Counted from the first letter of the stretch, positions 24,784-34,190 are shown. The stretch is 64,000 bases of DNA from Lysinibacillus composti (GCF_016908465.1 NZ_JAFBDY010000001.1:496001-560000); one strand, 5' to 3'. Translations and numbers: made by a program. Notes: generated from the letters alone by a model not told the origin.

Positions 24784-24935
24784 TGGATACTAGGTACCCA
24801 ATCGGACAATTCGATTGTCTTAATGAAGTAATGGGAAATGATATTTAAATGTGGATTAAGGAAATTTTCACACTTCCTAGTCGTTTGAGTGCGTTAACCG
24901 TGGATTATATGGTAACTGATTAGCTGAAACATCCC
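24784..24935 (+). pseudogene. Fragment of a YfiT/DinB-superfamily protein
   Basis: TRYPIGQFDCLNEVMGNDI, a stop, then MWIKEIFTLPSRLSALTVDYM resembles the N-terminus of YfiT-like thiol transferases (FPIGxF...WIxEIxxLPxxL). Interrupted by a stop and lacking the metal-binding remainder, so a dead remnant. Confidence 0.5.
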
Positions 24936-25110
24936 AACTTTTGGCTAACACACTAACAGGTTTACCATTCTTGTCTAAATTAACTAATGGAGCAAAGATT
25001 GGATCCGTTACATTTCCGTCCTATCCATTTTCATAAAAATGTGGAATGAATACTCCACCTGATGCTGAAATTCCAGCAATAAATAAATCTTTGGAATAAT
25101 AAAATGAAAA
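24930..25110 (-). pseudogene. Fragment of a peptide/nickel-type solute-binding protein
   Basis: On the minus strand: DLFIAGISASGGVFIPHFYENG, a stop, then DPIFAPLVNLDKNGKPVSVLAKSWD. The second part is the classic start of family 5 ABC solute-binding proteins (vfepLv..d..g...p.LAksW). In-frame stop and missing ends show it is not functional. Confidence 0.5.
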
Positions 25111-25244
25111 AAGACCAGAATCTTGGTTAAACACATGCCTATTTCTATAAACTTATCCAATAGCTACTATTTATTATTAGCGTAAGTACTGGTTTAATTT
25201 TAAGTAACCTGTTTATCTCAGACGATTACATACATCCAAAAATA

Positions 25245-25283
25245 AAGACCTAAGTCCAGTCAAATTCCGAACTTAGGTCTTAT
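25245..25283. terminator. Bidirectional terminator
   Basis: AAGACCTAAGT / ACTTAGGTCTT stem, downstream of the transporter gene on the minus strand. Confidence 0.75.
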
Positions 25284-25349
25284 AAAAGTCAACTATATGA
25301 TTTACATTTATTAATATTTATTATTGTGCCGATTGAAGAAATTCTGTTC

Positions 25350-26777
25350 TTACCAAAGTCCAAGAACCTTCCACCATAGGCCGCCAATAACTAGCCAAAT
25401 AATAAGATGAACAATTGAAATGATAAATCCAATTCCCCACCATTTTTCCTGTGTCACGTAGCCTGCTCCAAAGAAAACAGGAGCTGGACCGCTACCGTAA
25501 TTTGTTAAACACCCGAACAAATTACTGATAAATGCTAAGAGCAGTGCTGATACCATTGGGGGTGCTCCAACTGCTACAAGAACAGATAGAAAAGCACCGT
25601 ACATCGCACTTACATGCGCTGTATTACTGGCGAAAAAGTAATGTGAATAGAAATAAATGATGACAAGAATGACTAATGCAATCATCCATGATGTGTCACC
25701 AATCAATCCTTTTACCATATCACTGAACCAAGGAATCATCCCTGTACTATTCAAGAATGTGGCCATCATGACTAAAACTGAAAACCAAACGAGCGTATCC
25801 CATGCGCCTTGTTCTTGCTTTATATCTGACCATGTTAATACTTGTGTCAGTAGCAGTAAACTTAAGCCAATAAAAGCTGTAATTGTGGCATCAAGATGGA
25901 AGTTTGATCCGAATATCCATAACACGAGCAAAATGATAAAGATACCAATCATATACCATTCTTCTCTTTTTAAAGGTCCCATAGCATCCAGTTTCTTTTT
26001 AGCTTCTTCTGTTGCAGATGGGGTCTCTTTAATCTCCGGTGGATAGATTTTATATATTAAAAATGGTACGACGATTAAACTGATTAGCCCTGGAACGATG
26101 GCCGCTACCATCCAACCTACCCAAGAAATTGTTGTACCTGAAATCTCTTGTGTTAGCTTCGCTGCTAGAGGGTTAGCAGCCATTGCTGTTAAGAACATAG
26201 CAGACGTAACCATATTAGCTTGAAAAGAAGTGGTTGTTAAAAACGCACCTATTTTTCTTTCGGTCCCATCACCTGATTTCGAACCATATGTTTCTGACAA
26301 TGAACGAATAATCGGCAGTAAAATCCCACCAGCACGCGCTGTATTTGAAGGCATTGCTGGAGAAAGAATTAAATCACTGGCAATCAGTGAATAGGATAAT
26401 CCGAGAGTCTTTTTTCCAAACAGACGAACGAAAATATACGCTACACGCGTACCAAGGCCAGTTTTAATAAATCCTCTAGAAATAAAAAATGCAATAACGA
26501 TTAACCAAATGGTTGAATTTTGGAAACCACTTAGCGCATCCTCAAGTTTTAAAGTATTTGTAAGGATAATGACTGTTAAAGCTAAAATGGCAACACTTCC
26601 CATTGAAATCGGTTTTATAATGAGCCCAATAATGGTTGCAACAAAGATAGCAAACAAATGCCATGCTTGTACTTTTAAATCTGCTGGAGGCGGAAGGAAC
26701 CAAATGATTATTCCAATTAAAACAACTATGATTAAAGGAATATATTTCACTTCCTGTTTTTTCTTTTGTTGATTCAT
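25350..26777 (-). CDS. DASS-family anion:Na+ symporter (CitT/YflS-like)
   Basis: 475 residues with about 12 membrane segments. It belongs to the divalent anion:sodium symporter family, which takes up dicarboxylates, citrate or 2-oxoglutarate. Seen: the N-terminal PLIIVVLIGIIIWFLPPP segment, the re-entrant SPAMPSNTARAGGILLPI (SNT-type substrate/sodium motif), MAANPLAAKL, and the second SNTAHVSAMYGAFL motif with NYGSGPAPVFFGAGY. These are the two SNT repeats that define the family. Substrate cannot be read directly. No operon partner; a canonical ribosome binding site (GAGAGGAG) lies upstream. Confidence 0.9.
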   Translation of the reverse strand: MNQQKKKQEVKYIPLIIVVLIGIIIWFLPPPADLKVQAWHLFAIFVATIIGLIIKPISMGSVAILALTVIILTNTLKLEDALSGFQNSTIWLIVIAFFISRGFIKTGLGTRVAYIFVRLFGKKTLGLSYSLIASDLILSPAMPSNTARAGGILLPIIRSLSETYGSKSGDGTERKIGAFLTTTSFQANMVTSAMFLTAMAANPLAAKLTQEISGTTISWVGWMVAAIVPGLISLIVVPFLIYKIYPPEIKETPSATEEAKKKLDAMGPLKREEWYMIGIFIILLVLWIFGSNFHLDATITAFIGLSLLLLTQVLTWSDIKQEQGAWDTLVWFSVLVMMATFLNSTGMIPWFSDMVKGLIGDTSWMIALVILVIIYFYSHYFFASNTAHVSAMYGAFLSVLVAVGAPPMVSALLLAFISNLFGCLTNYGSGPAPVFFGAGYVTQEKWWGIGFIISIVHLIIWLVIGGLWWKVLGLW

Positions 26778-26799
26778 CTTCTTGAAACTCCTCTCAAAT

Positions 26800-27060
26800 T
26801 AAAGATGTACTCTTAATGCATGTTTAGTATAAATCCAAACATTCGACTTGTCTAACAACCACACAATCGTTCGTGGTAATAATTAATCGTTTAATAGTAA
26901 ATTTCCGTAATAAGAACGCTAGAATATGTAAAATTGAGCAAAAAAATTATACTTAATTAATATTAATCTTTCATTTTTTTGTATCTACTGATTCACTTAA
27001 GAAATGAATTTAGTAATAAATGTCTTGTCGGGTGAAAAGACTTTCTATGCTTTCTAGTTA
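26800..27060. other. Intergenic region without visible gene
   Basis: Very AT-rich; holds the probable promoter of the divergent transporter gene. Nothing else seen. Confidence 0.4.
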
Positions 27061-27425
27061 TAGACTTTAACCAGCACTTTCATTCAATTCCACAAGGAAT
27101 TGACTGCATTAAACCTAAAAAGTCCATTTAAAATAGTTGATATGAACGAATTCAGTACAGAGAAATTAAAAGAATATTCAATATAGTCAAGGGAACACTT
27201 AAAGCCAACCAGTTTAGGGCATAAGTTTCGTTGCGTTAATTCACTATTTAGATGATCACCTGTAGAAGGCTATATTTCGAAAAATTCCTGCAGCTAAGTT
27301 GAAAGAGCCGAAATTCGGTAAAAGGATTCCTAAGTTTCTCACTGAGTTAGAAATTGAACATCTAAAGGAAGCCTGTCAACAACGATGGAGAATGCACTAT
27401 TTGATTTTATGCATTGAGAAATAGT
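27061..27425 (+). pseudogene. Decayed tyrosine recombinase
   Basis: Multiple stops, but the last part reads FRKIPAAKLKEPKFGKRIPK followed by FLTELEIEHLKEACQQRWRM, typical of the region just before the catalytic domain of phage/transposon-type tyrosine recombinases. Earlier pieces (QFRA*VSLR*FTI-like) fit the core-binding domain. The catalytic R-H-R-Y part is absent. Evidence of a past mobile element here. Confidence 0.5.
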
Positions 27426-27510
27426 TAAGCTGTAAGTTCCTGTTTAATCCTTCACTCTTTTGGAAATGGATATATTAGTTTTATATCTGCTAATGGAGGA
27501 GGAATTTACA

Positions 27511-28734
27511 GTGTTAGATGAAAAAACAATAAAAATCGTTCAATCTACTGCACCGGTATTAAAAGAACACAGTGCTGAAATTGGAAAACGTTTTTATAGC
27601 CTATTATTTTCAAAAGTCCCAGATTTGTACAACTTATTTAATCAAACAAATCAAAAAAAAGGGATTCAGCAAGAAGCTTTAGCATATGCGGTTTATGCAG
27701 CTGGTGAACACATTACTAATTTAGAGAAATTGACCCCGGTCATTAGAAGAATTACTGAAAAACATCGTGCAATTGGTGTGGTTGCTGATCATTACCCTGT
27801 TGTAGGAGAAACTTTGCTTGAAGCCGTGAAAGACGTTTTAGGAGAGGCAGCAACTGATGAAATACTTGAGGCTTGGGGAAAAGCCTATGGGTATATCGCC
27901 GATGCATTTATTAATATTGAAAATGAATTGTACGAGAAAACAAAGAATGCTCCAGGAGGATGGGAAGGGTTTAGAAGTTTTACAATTGATAAAAAAGAAA
28001 AAGAAACAAATAGTGTGACATCCTATTACTTAAAACCAACAGATGGCGGTACTATTGCATCCTACGAGCCTGGCCAATATTTAACCTTGTGGGCAGAAAT
28101 TCCTGGCGAAAAGTATAAACATATCCGTCACTACAGTCTTTCCGACGCCCCGGGAAAAGATTATTACCGAATTAGCGTAAAAAAAGAGAAAGGGCATGGA
28201 GAGGTACCTAATGGAATCGTATCAAACTATTTATCATCTGAGCTGAATGTTGGGGATAAATTAGAATTCTCTGCGCCTGCTGGGGATTTTATACTCGATA
28301 AGTCCAACGCACCTCTTGTGCTTATTAGTGGAGGGATTGGCGTAACACCTTTAATGAGTATGTTAAATACACTTGTAGAAAATGGAACAAATCGACAAGT
28401 TACTTTCATTCATGCCACAGCAAATAGTGAAGAACATGCTTTTAGAGAGCATGTAAAACAACTGTCTACAACTCACAATAACATTAAGTCATTTGTGGCA
28501 TATGATCATCCAACAGAAGCCGATCGAAGTGCACAAAACTATAACAAAGAAGGATTTATTGACTTAGAATTTTTAAAGAAAGTTGTATCTGCTAAAGATG
28601 AATCGGAATTTTATTTCTGTGGATCAATACCTTTTATGGAAGCTATAAATAGGGCGTTAAATGAATGGAATGTACCAAAAAATCATATTCACTTTGAAGC
28701 GTTCAATCCACTTGCTATTTTAGGTGAGAGTTAA
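27511..28734 (+). CDS. hmp: Flavohemoglobin (nitric oxide dioxygenase), copy 1
   Basis: Converts NO to nitrate using O2 and NAD(P)H; cytoplasmic. Start GTG at 27511 after GGAGGAGG. Globin domain (1-140) with the proximal His in the KHRAIGV segment and the HYPVVGE region, FAD domain (about 150-255) with HYSLSDAP, and NAD domain with [12 protein letters not shown] and FYFCGSIPFM. At 407 residues it is full length. It is the most divergent of three copies in the window: many positions differ from the copies at 28.9 and 62.0 kb, which resemble each other. No NsrR-type site was seen directly upstream. Confidence 0.93.
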   Translation: MLDEKTIKIVQSTAPVLKEHSAEIGKRFYSLLFSKVPDLYNLFNQTNQKKGIQQEALAYAVYAAGEHITNLEKLTPVIRRITEKHRAIGVVADHYPVVGETLLEAVKDVLGEAATDEILEAWGKAYGYIADAFINIENELYEKTKNAPGGWEGFRSFTIDKKEKETNSVTSYYLKPTDGGTIASYEPGQYLTLWAEIPGEKYKHIRHYSLSDAPGKDYYRISVKKEKGHGEVPNGIVSNYLSSELNVGDKLEFSAPAGDFILDKSNAPLVLISGGIGVTPLMSMLNTLVENGTNRQVTFIHATANSEEHAFREHVKQLSTTHNNIKSFVAYDHPTEADRSAQNYNKEGFIDLEFLKKVVSAKDESEFYFCGSIPFMEAINRALNEWNVPKNHIHFEAFNPLAILGES

Positions 28735-28782
28735 AAGTGTGAGACGGGACGAGGATTATCGAATAAAAAGAGATTTTTTAAA

Positions 28783-28887
28783 TAATAAAGAGGTGACTTC
28801 CATTTTTGGTTGTCACCTCTTTATTGTTTTTAACTCTAATTTATTTTATAAAAAGTAGCCGAAAGTTAATTTTTCGGCTACTTTTTT
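28783..28887. terminator. Two terminators between convergent flavohemoglobin genes
   Basis: AATAAAGAGGTGAC / GTCACCTCTTTATT (28783-28825) and AAAAGTAGCCGAAA / TTTCGGCTACTTTT (28851-28887). Confidence 0.85.
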
Positions 28888-28908
28888 GGCTTTTGCTCAA
28901 TTTTTTTA

Positions 28909-30099
28909 TTATGCGTTAACTTGTACTTTTAGTTCCATAGCAGGTCCAAAGAATTCGAAGTGAATTTGAGATTCTTTGAAACCAATTGCATATAGGTGGT
29001 TAATCATTGCTTCCATGAATGAAGCTGGTCCACATACATATACATCATTTTCAAGGCTAACGTTTTCTTGTAAGAATTCTTTTGTGATATAACCAACTTC
29101 CTCGGTATTCAATGCAATATAGCTTGCATTTGGCATTATTTCTAGATTATTTGAGATTTCTCTGTCAAATACATGTAGTTTTGCATTACGTGCGCTATGA
29201 ATAAGTGTTGTTTTTCTGTTTGAATCAAGTGCAGCTAAAGTGTCAAACATACTCATAAGTGGTGTAATACCAATCCCACCTGCGATGAATGTTACTGGTG
29301 CTTTAGACGCTAGGTCTAATTTGAAGTCCCCTGCAGGTGCACTAACTTGGATACGATCACCAATACGCGCTTGGTTGTGTAGGTAAACTGATACTTTACC
29401 TTGAGGATCGTTTAAATCTTCACGTTTTACAGAAATACGGTAAAATGCATCTTTGTTTGCTGCTCTTGATAAGCTATATTGACGGTTATGAACGAATTCT
29501 TCTCCAGGAATTTTCACTTGAATAGTAATAAATTGACCTGCATTGTATTCAGGTAATACTTTACCATCAACTGGTCGTAAGTAGAATGAAGTGATTTCGT
29601 CGTTTTCTTGCACTTTGTCAGCGATTTCAAATTCTTTGAAGAATCTCCATCCACCTTCTTGATTTTCAGCTTCTTGGTACATTGATTCTTCAGTTGAGAT
29701 GAATGCATCAGCGATTACACCATATGCTTCTGCCCATGCATTAATAATTTCATCAGTAGCAGCATCGCCTAAAACTTCTTTAATTGCGCCTAGTAAAAAT
29801 TCTCCTACGATTGGGTAATGTTCTGGTTTAATTCCTAAGCTACGGTGTTTTTGTGCAATTTGGTGTACAACTGGCATAATTGCGCCTAAATTTTCAATGT
29901 GAACAGCTGCAGCATATACTGTGTTAGCTAGTGCTGCTTGTTGACGACCTTTAGCTTGGTTAGCATGGTTAAAGATATTTAATAATTCAGGATGTGCAGC
30001 AAATAAATTTTTATAGAATGTTTTTGTAATAGCATTTCCGTGTACTTCTAATACTGGTGCAGTAGATTTTACAATATCCATAGTTTGTTGTGATAACAT
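28909..30099 (-). CDS. hmp: Flavohemoglobin, copy 2
   Basis: 396 residues from the ATG at 30099 (AAAGGAG 10 bases upstream). Globin domain with QKHRSLGI and HYPIVGE, FAD-binding RQYSLS, NAD-binding GGIGITPLMSMF and VYVCGPASFM, all intact. It is much closer to copy 3 (62.0 kb) than to copy 1: both begin LSQQTxDI and share long stretches such as [20 protein letters not shown]. An NsrR-type palindrome lies 90-110 bases upstream, so expression should rise with nitric oxide. Confidence 0.94.
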   Translation of the reverse strand: MLSQQTMDIVKSTAPVLEVHGNAITKTFYKNLFAAHPELLNIFNHANQAKGRQQAALANTVYAAAVHIENLGAIMPVVHQIAQKHRSLGIKPEHYPIVGEFLLGAIKEVLGDAATDEIINAWAEAYGVIADAFISTEESMYQEAENQEGGWRFFKEFEIADKVQENDEITSFYLRPVDGKVLPEYNAGQFITIQVKIPGEEFVHNRQYSLSRAANKDAFYRISVKREDLNDPQGKVSVYLHNQARIGDRIQVSAPAGDFKLDLASKAPVTFIAGGIGITPLMSMFDTLAALDSNRKTTLIHSARNAKLHVFDREISNNLEIMPNASYIALNTEEVGYITKEFLQENVSLENDVYVCGPASFMEAMINHLYAIGFKESQIHFEFFGPAMELKVQVNA

Positions 30100-30185
30100 G
30101 ATGATCAACACTCCTTTTATTTAACAATTAAAAGATACAATTGTTTTCTTCTAAAAGAAATATTTTAAATGAATCTTTAACTAAA

Positions 30186-30208
30186 AAGACACATTTAAAA
30201 TACATCTT
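30186..30208 (-). promoter_or_regulatory. NsrR-type operator of flavohemoglobin copy 2
   Basis: AAGATGTATTTTAAATGTGTCTT on the minus strand, close to the Bacillus NsrR consensus (AAGATGYATTTTAAATRCATCTT-like). nsrR itself is at 63.5 kb. Confidence 0.65.
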
Positions 30209-30334
30209 TAAAAAGAGCTTAGTATAATATTAAGTAGAAATGAATTTTCCGTGATGTATCAACCAATTATTTCTACACGTTTTAAATATTACTTAATGTA
30301 TTGACCGAAGTAATTTAATACATGACTGATTTGA

Positions 30335-30690
30335 AGTGTTAAAAGAATGGGCAAAAAATGCTGATCTTCGTAAATCTGCTATTAATAAAGTTATTGCTTA
30401 TATTAAAGAGCACCAACAAGAAATTGTTGATGTATTAGATTTAGAAAGTGGCAGAAGTGTCTTAAAAAAGTATTATAGAAGTTAGATTTGTTATTACTCA
30501 TTTAGAAGAATCGTTAAAAATAGTTGACAAAGTAGGCATAGTGAAAAGAGTAGAGTCAGCTATTCCACAAGAATGCTTCCTAATGCTAATGCTGGCGCAA
30601 TCGTATGCATAGATAAAAATAGTGGGAAATTGAAAGGTGAAATTGATGCAATAATGCTAAGTGGTAAGCGATAAACTTTATTCATTTTCG
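30335..30690 (+). pseudogene. Rearranged aldehyde dehydrogenase remnant
   Basis: Plus strand, 30335-30490: EWAKNADLRKSAINKVIAYI, then EHQQEIVDVLDLESGRS, the N-terminal helix region of NAD-dependent aldehyde dehydrogenases. Minus strand, about 30557-30690: YRLPLSIIASISPFNFPLFL and APALALGS, the next conserved block (P.G....I.PFNFP....APALA.G). So the second block is inverted relative to the first. No complete gene. Confidence 0.55.
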
Positions 30691-30944
30691 ACTCAAACAG
30701 ATGTATAGAGGGATGTTGAGGTATCTCGTTCCTGTTTTTACTTGAAACCTCTTTTTCATGAGGGGAAAAGCAGCTAACACTACACTGGCATGTTTTCATA
30801 CATAACTAAAAAGTAACTGCAATAAGGGGATTAAACAGAATTATAAGAAATAAAAGGAGTCGGATTACCATGGATGTTTTCCTATGTAACCCGAACATAC
30901 TATTACCTCCTTTAAATAACTTTTAAACATAAAATCTTATAAAC

Positions 30945-31110
30945 TCATTTTGTTATACCTTGCGCGATAGCTTTTCCTTTTTGACAACCGCAAGACGAAC
31001 TTTTCGTACCATTATAGAGCAGTGTTCTACTTCGAATAACAATATTTTCGCAATCACATTTGCATTTAAGGCTTTTATCGGGGAATTCTTCTAAAAAAAT
31101 CTTAACTTGA
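30945..31110 (-). pseudogene. Small Cys-rich phage/HNH-type fragment
   Basis: Frame without a start: LEEFPDKSLKCKCDCENIV, then TLLYNGTKSSSCGCQKGKA. The CkCdCG....L..G..kSCGC pattern is common in phage and HNH/AP2-associated small proteins. Upstream stop at the N-terminus suggests truncation. Confidence 0.4.
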
Positions 31111-31132
31111 TAATATTATGTAAAGATAATGC

Positions 31133-31170
31133 GCCTAAACCCATGTATTTCAAGGGTTTAGGCTCTTTTC
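31133..31170. terminator. Terminator-like hairpin
   Basis: GCCTAAACCC / GGGTTTAGGC stem then CTCTTTTCG; no intact gene upstream on the plus strand. Confidence 0.6.
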
Positions 31171-31298
31171 GTTTCTTTTGTAATTACATTGAAAGTTTAT
31201 TTAACACTACTTTTGCTAAAGTAACATTCAAAGGTATCCTTTTTCATTCTTTCCTCAACTAAAGGGGCGGACTAGTTGAAGAGTCGCTTTTAGCTCTT

Positions 31299-31330
31299 AT
31301 TCCACAATCGGGCCATTATCTTGAATAACA
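31299..31330. repeat. Dispersed AATCGGGC repeat, copy 4
   Basis: TTCCACAATCGGGCCATTATC with following TTGAATAA. Confidence 0.6.
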
Positions 31331-31430
31331 CTCAAAAAGTAAATTGGATACTTATGTTAATATATATAGGGTTATGGAATGATTTACTTAAATGAAATTG
31401 CGGTAATACATTGAAAAGAAGGAGTTTTTT

Positions 31431-31709
31431 ATGAACGAAACAAAGAGGGCGAAAGTTTTAGAAAATCGAAATGGATTAATACTGTTAATTCAAAAAGTCA
31501 TTATAATAATTGCTCTGATTTTATTTATGTACCTCGCTTTTTCAGATAATATGGTTGTGGCTCCATTCTTTTACATGTCACTTAGCCTTGGTTTTTTTAT
31601 AAGCGGTTACTTGTTGTATAAGAAAAATAGTATCGTTGCTCAAAAAATTGCTTTCTATATTGCTGGGATTGTTTTAGTTATCATTGCCTTTCAAGATTTA
31701 ATGCAGTAA
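31431..31709 (+). CDS. Small membrane protein, 92 aa
   Basis: Three hydrophobic segments follow a charged N-terminus (NETKRAKVLENRNG): residues about 16-37, 42-58 and 68-90. The ribosome binding site AAGAAGGAG is good. It has the size and layout of small YoaI/YtpI-like Bacillus membrane proteins, but no motif allows a family name. Alone between repeat copies, with a terminator downstream. Confidence 0.6.
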   Translation: MNETKRAKVLENRNGLILLIQKVIIIIALILFMYLAFSDNMVVAPFFYMSLSLGFFISGYLLYKKNSIVAQKIAFYIAGIVLVIIAFQDLMQ

Positions 31710-31747
31710 TTGTCCTTTATGTTTTTTAGATTAAATAACATAACGGA

Positions 31748-31760
31748 GCAATCGGGCACT
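31748..31760. repeat. Dispersed AATCGGGC repeat, copy 5 (short)
   Basis: GCAATCGGGCACT core only. Confidence 0.4.
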
Positions 31761-31766
31761 AAAAAA

Positions 31767-31798
31767 GAACATCCATTCAAAGCGGATGTTCCTTTTTA
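31767..31798. terminator. Bidirectional terminator
   Basis: GAACATCC / GGATGTTC stem between convergent genes. Confidence 0.75.
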
Positions 31799-32443
31799 TT
31801 AGTTTATTTTCTCTCCATTTTTATTGAAAATATATACTCTTATAGAATCGGATTGTTGCGCTTCTTTTATCAGCTTATTTGAAGATAGTTTTGTCTCTAT
31901 AAGTTTATATATTTCGTTTTCCATTTCCTCACTGATATCTATTGCTTCTGGTGTCTCACTTAAACCTGTCGAAATTTCAAATGCAAATTCCGAAGGGGCA
32001 GTGCCACCTACAATTACAGTTTTGAATTGATTTGGATAGGATTCAGATAAATAGTTGGTTGTAATTGTATGTATCTCCCTTACTAAGTCCGCATTTTCTT
32101 CAAATTCTTCGAGAATCTTTTTATCAACATTACTTTTTTCTATAACAATTGGATATTTTTCAAATGCAGTTGATTTAATTGTATTTTTTACGATTTCTTC
32201 TACCTCGTTTTTTACTGAATTATAGTATTCTTGACTACCTATAATAGCTAAATCTATCCCATCATAGTTAAAACTGTACCTAATGATATTATAGTTTTGG
32301 GTTTTGCCATGTATTTCTTCTAATACCCTATGGATTTCTATGTCTGACGGAGGAGTGCTATCGTTAGCGAAAGGATGACTAGTAAAAGTAAAAATACCTC
32401 CTAAAACTAATAAAAAGCCAATAATGAAAATAAATTTCTTCAC
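31799..32443 (-). CDS. Exported hypothetical protein, DUF4030-like
   Basis: 214 residues with an N-terminal signal or anchor (KKFIFIIGFLLVLGGIFTF). The rest is a soluble alpha/beta domain with EIHRVLEEIHGKTQNYNIIRY and a Lys/Glu-rich middle, arranged like the DUF4030 proteins of Bacillus; this assignment is from memory of the pattern and only moderately secure. It is expected at the cell surface or in the wall. GGGGGAA upstream of the ATG. Function unknown. Confidence 0.55.
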   Translation of the reverse strand: MKKFIFIIGFLLVLGGIFTFTSHPFANDSTPPSDIEIHRVLEEIHGKTQNYNIIRYSFNYDGIDLAIIGSQEYYNSVKNEVEEIVKNTIKSTAFEKYPIVIEKSNVDKKILEEFEENADLVREIHTITTNYLSESYPNQFKTVIVGGTAPSEFAFEISTGLSETPEAIDISEEMENEIYKLIETKLSSNKLIKEAQQSDSIRVYIFNKNGEKIN

Positions 32444-32456
32444 ATGTATTCCCCCT

Positions 32457-32667
32457 TTATGTTAATAGATAGTATGTGTAATTTCTAGGGAAATGATAAT
32501 AGTAACGTAATTGGAGGGGGCAATTTTGGCAGTCACACCTAAGATCACTCTTATTTAAGCAAACGGACGCAAGAATTGAGCAACAATCAACTGTTTTATC
32601 AGTTAGCACTTTCTTTCTGAACCCTAATCGATTAAATAGCATGTTTATTTAACTGGGGATAAAATTA
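32457..32667. other. Intergenic region between divergent exported proteins
   Basis: Holds presumed promoters. A Cys-rich 61-codon frame on the minus strand (32457-32642) has no ribosome binding site and was not called. Confidence 0.4.
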
Positions 32668-33441
32668 ATGATCAGGGAAAAGATAATCTTGGTGATGAAA
32701 ATGAAGAAAATATTAACTGTATTTATTGCATTCGCTTTGGCATTTATGCTTTTCCAACCTGTAATGGCAGCACATGATATCGTTAATATAGGAAGTGAAT
32801 TTGTTAGAGCATTAATTAAAAAGGACGACGAACAGGTAAAGACATATCTAACTACAAATGTTGTCATTCCTGAAATTAGTGAAAATACCCCTATTAACAG
32901 AGTTACAGGGTTACCTTCTCCTAAAGAAAATGTTAGTGTGTCCATTGCTTATTTCGATGATGGTAAAAGTATGGAAGAGAGAATAGCTTTTATTTGGGAA
33001 CTGACATTCAAAGAAGATAAAATAACAGATATCAAGGTGGTTTATGACGGTTCTAATCCATTTATGAACGAATCCAATCTGATAAATGAATTTGAAGGTA
33101 AGAGTAAAACGAATGTACTCACCGTATCTGACTTTCCCTTTGAAATAACTCATATTGATGGTGATGTAAATAAAGGTATTCTTGTATTAAACTATCGAAA
33201 TGCTGATTTAAAAGGATTGTTACAGGTAAAAGTAGAACGGAATGATGAATCTTTAGAGGAATTCAAAAATAAAGATAATCACTATTACACATTGAAGAAT
33301 GAAATTAAAGCATTATATCATCCCAACAATCTTCTTATTTTTCAAAATAAAAACTTACTGTATTCAATTAGCATAGAAAGTTCAATGAATCTGAATTTCA
33401 AAGTAGACGATTATCTTAAAATTGCTAATTCTATGTTTTAG
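32668..33441 (+). CDS. Exported hypothetical protein, 257 aa
   Basis: Signal peptide (about 10-35, ending QPVMAA) and a mature part of about 220 residues in two halves, each of which might be a nuclear-transport-factor-2-like or cystatin-like fold (DIVNIGSEFVRALIKKDDEQ is typical of the first helices in NTF2-like proteins). Three nearby Met codons could serve as start; the first follows GGGGATAA. Followed by a terminator. Not assigned to a named family. Confidence 0.6.
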   Translation: MIREKIILVMKMKKILTVFIAFALAFMLFQPVMAAHDIVNIGSEFVRALIKKDDEQVKTYLTTNVVIPEISENTPINRVTGLPSPKENVSVSIAYFDDGKSMEERIAFIWELTFKEDKITDIKVVYDGSNPFMNESNLINEFEGKSKTNVLTVSDFPFEITHIDGDVNKGILVLNYRNADLKGLLQVKVERNDESLEEFKNKDNHYYTLKNEIKALYHPNNLLIFQNKNLLYSISIESSMNLNFKVDDYLKIANSMF

Positions 33442-33442
33442 A

Positions 33443-33479
33443 TTGAAGCGTTGACCCGTGATGGGTTAACGCTTTTTTA
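33443..33479 (+). terminator. Terminator
   Basis: AAGCGTTGACCC / GGGTTAACGCTTTTTT stem. Confidence 0.7.
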
Positions 33480-33626
33480 ATAAGGACATGGAGTAATTTT
33501 CAGTAATCCAGCTAATAGAGGCTGTCAGTTTTTCAAGTAAAGGGTGCATTCAGGGAATGCGCTTTTTCCTTTTTAGATCCAATAAATGGAGGAAGCATGC
33601 TAATATTGGTTGTAGGGGGTGCAGAC

Positions 33627-34076
33627 TTGAAAAAGACTTTTATAATATTAATAGGGCTACTACTTATAATAGGCGTTGGATTCATGGTATTTTCCAATGG
33701 TAATCAGAAGCAAGAAGACCCAAAAATTCTTTCACAATTAGAGGACAAAGGAAATGTTAATGGTAAAAGAGAATTCCTTTTCAGTCTTACTAATGTTGGG
33801 GAAAATAAGGCAGAGTTGGAATTCCCCACTTGGTTAGAATACAATTGGTCAATCGGTGATTTAGATAATAAAGAGATACCTTCTGGAGGAATAATAACGG
33901 AACACTTAGATTTAAATGAAAATGGCAATCAGGGTAGAATATTGGTATTACAACCTAATGAGAAAATTGAATATAGAATATTGATAACTAAAATTCCAAA
34001 AGGAAACTATGAAATTGCTATAGACTCCTCATCGGGGTATGGTAGCACTCATAGTCAAGAATTTACAATTGAATAA
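33627..34076 (+). CDS. Membrane-anchored BsuPI-like protein
   Basis: TTG start at 33627 with GGGGG ahead; 149 residues. An N-terminal anchor (FIILIGLLLIIGVGFMVF) is followed by one immunoglobulin-like beta domain: LFSLTNVGENKAELEFPT, NWSI, PNEKIEYRI, PKGNYEIAI, the strand order of BsuPI-type (intracellular proteinase inhibitor) domains. Such domains occur in extracytoplasmic proteins of Bacillus. The role here is unknown; it lies just upstream of the copper island but is separated from it by two terminators. Confidence 0.55.
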   Translation: MKKTFIILIGLLLIIGVGFMVFSNGNQKQEDPKILSQLEDKGNVNGKREFLFSLTNVGENKAELEFPTWLEYNWSIGDLDNKEIPSGGIITEHLDLNENGNQGRILVLQPNEKIEYRILITKIPKGNYEIAIDSSSGYGSTHSQEFTIE

Positions 34077-34125
34077 TTAATTTTCACTAATTCAGTAAAA
34101 CCAGCTAATATAAGCTAATCGGTAT

Positions 34126-34190
34126 TCCATTATCGGGCGCGATTCTGAAGTAGGAATTGTGCTTTTTATTTATGTTAAGGGCCATAAAAT
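34126..34190. repeat. Dispersed AATCGGGC repeat, copy 6, with GAATTGTGCTTT extension
   Basis: TTCCATTATCGGGCGCGATT, then AGGAATTGTGCTTTTTATTTATGTTAAGGGCCATAA, which is nearly repeated at 43229-43262. Confidence 0.55.

Noticed and set aside
25657-26772. Plus-strand frames of 87-129 codons opposite the DASS transporter.
   Set aside because: Antisense shadows of a membrane protein; the minus-strand frame has a clear family match.
32457-32642. Minus-strand 61-codon Cys-containing frame.
   Set aside because: No ribosome binding site, no family resemblance, sits in a divergent promoter region.
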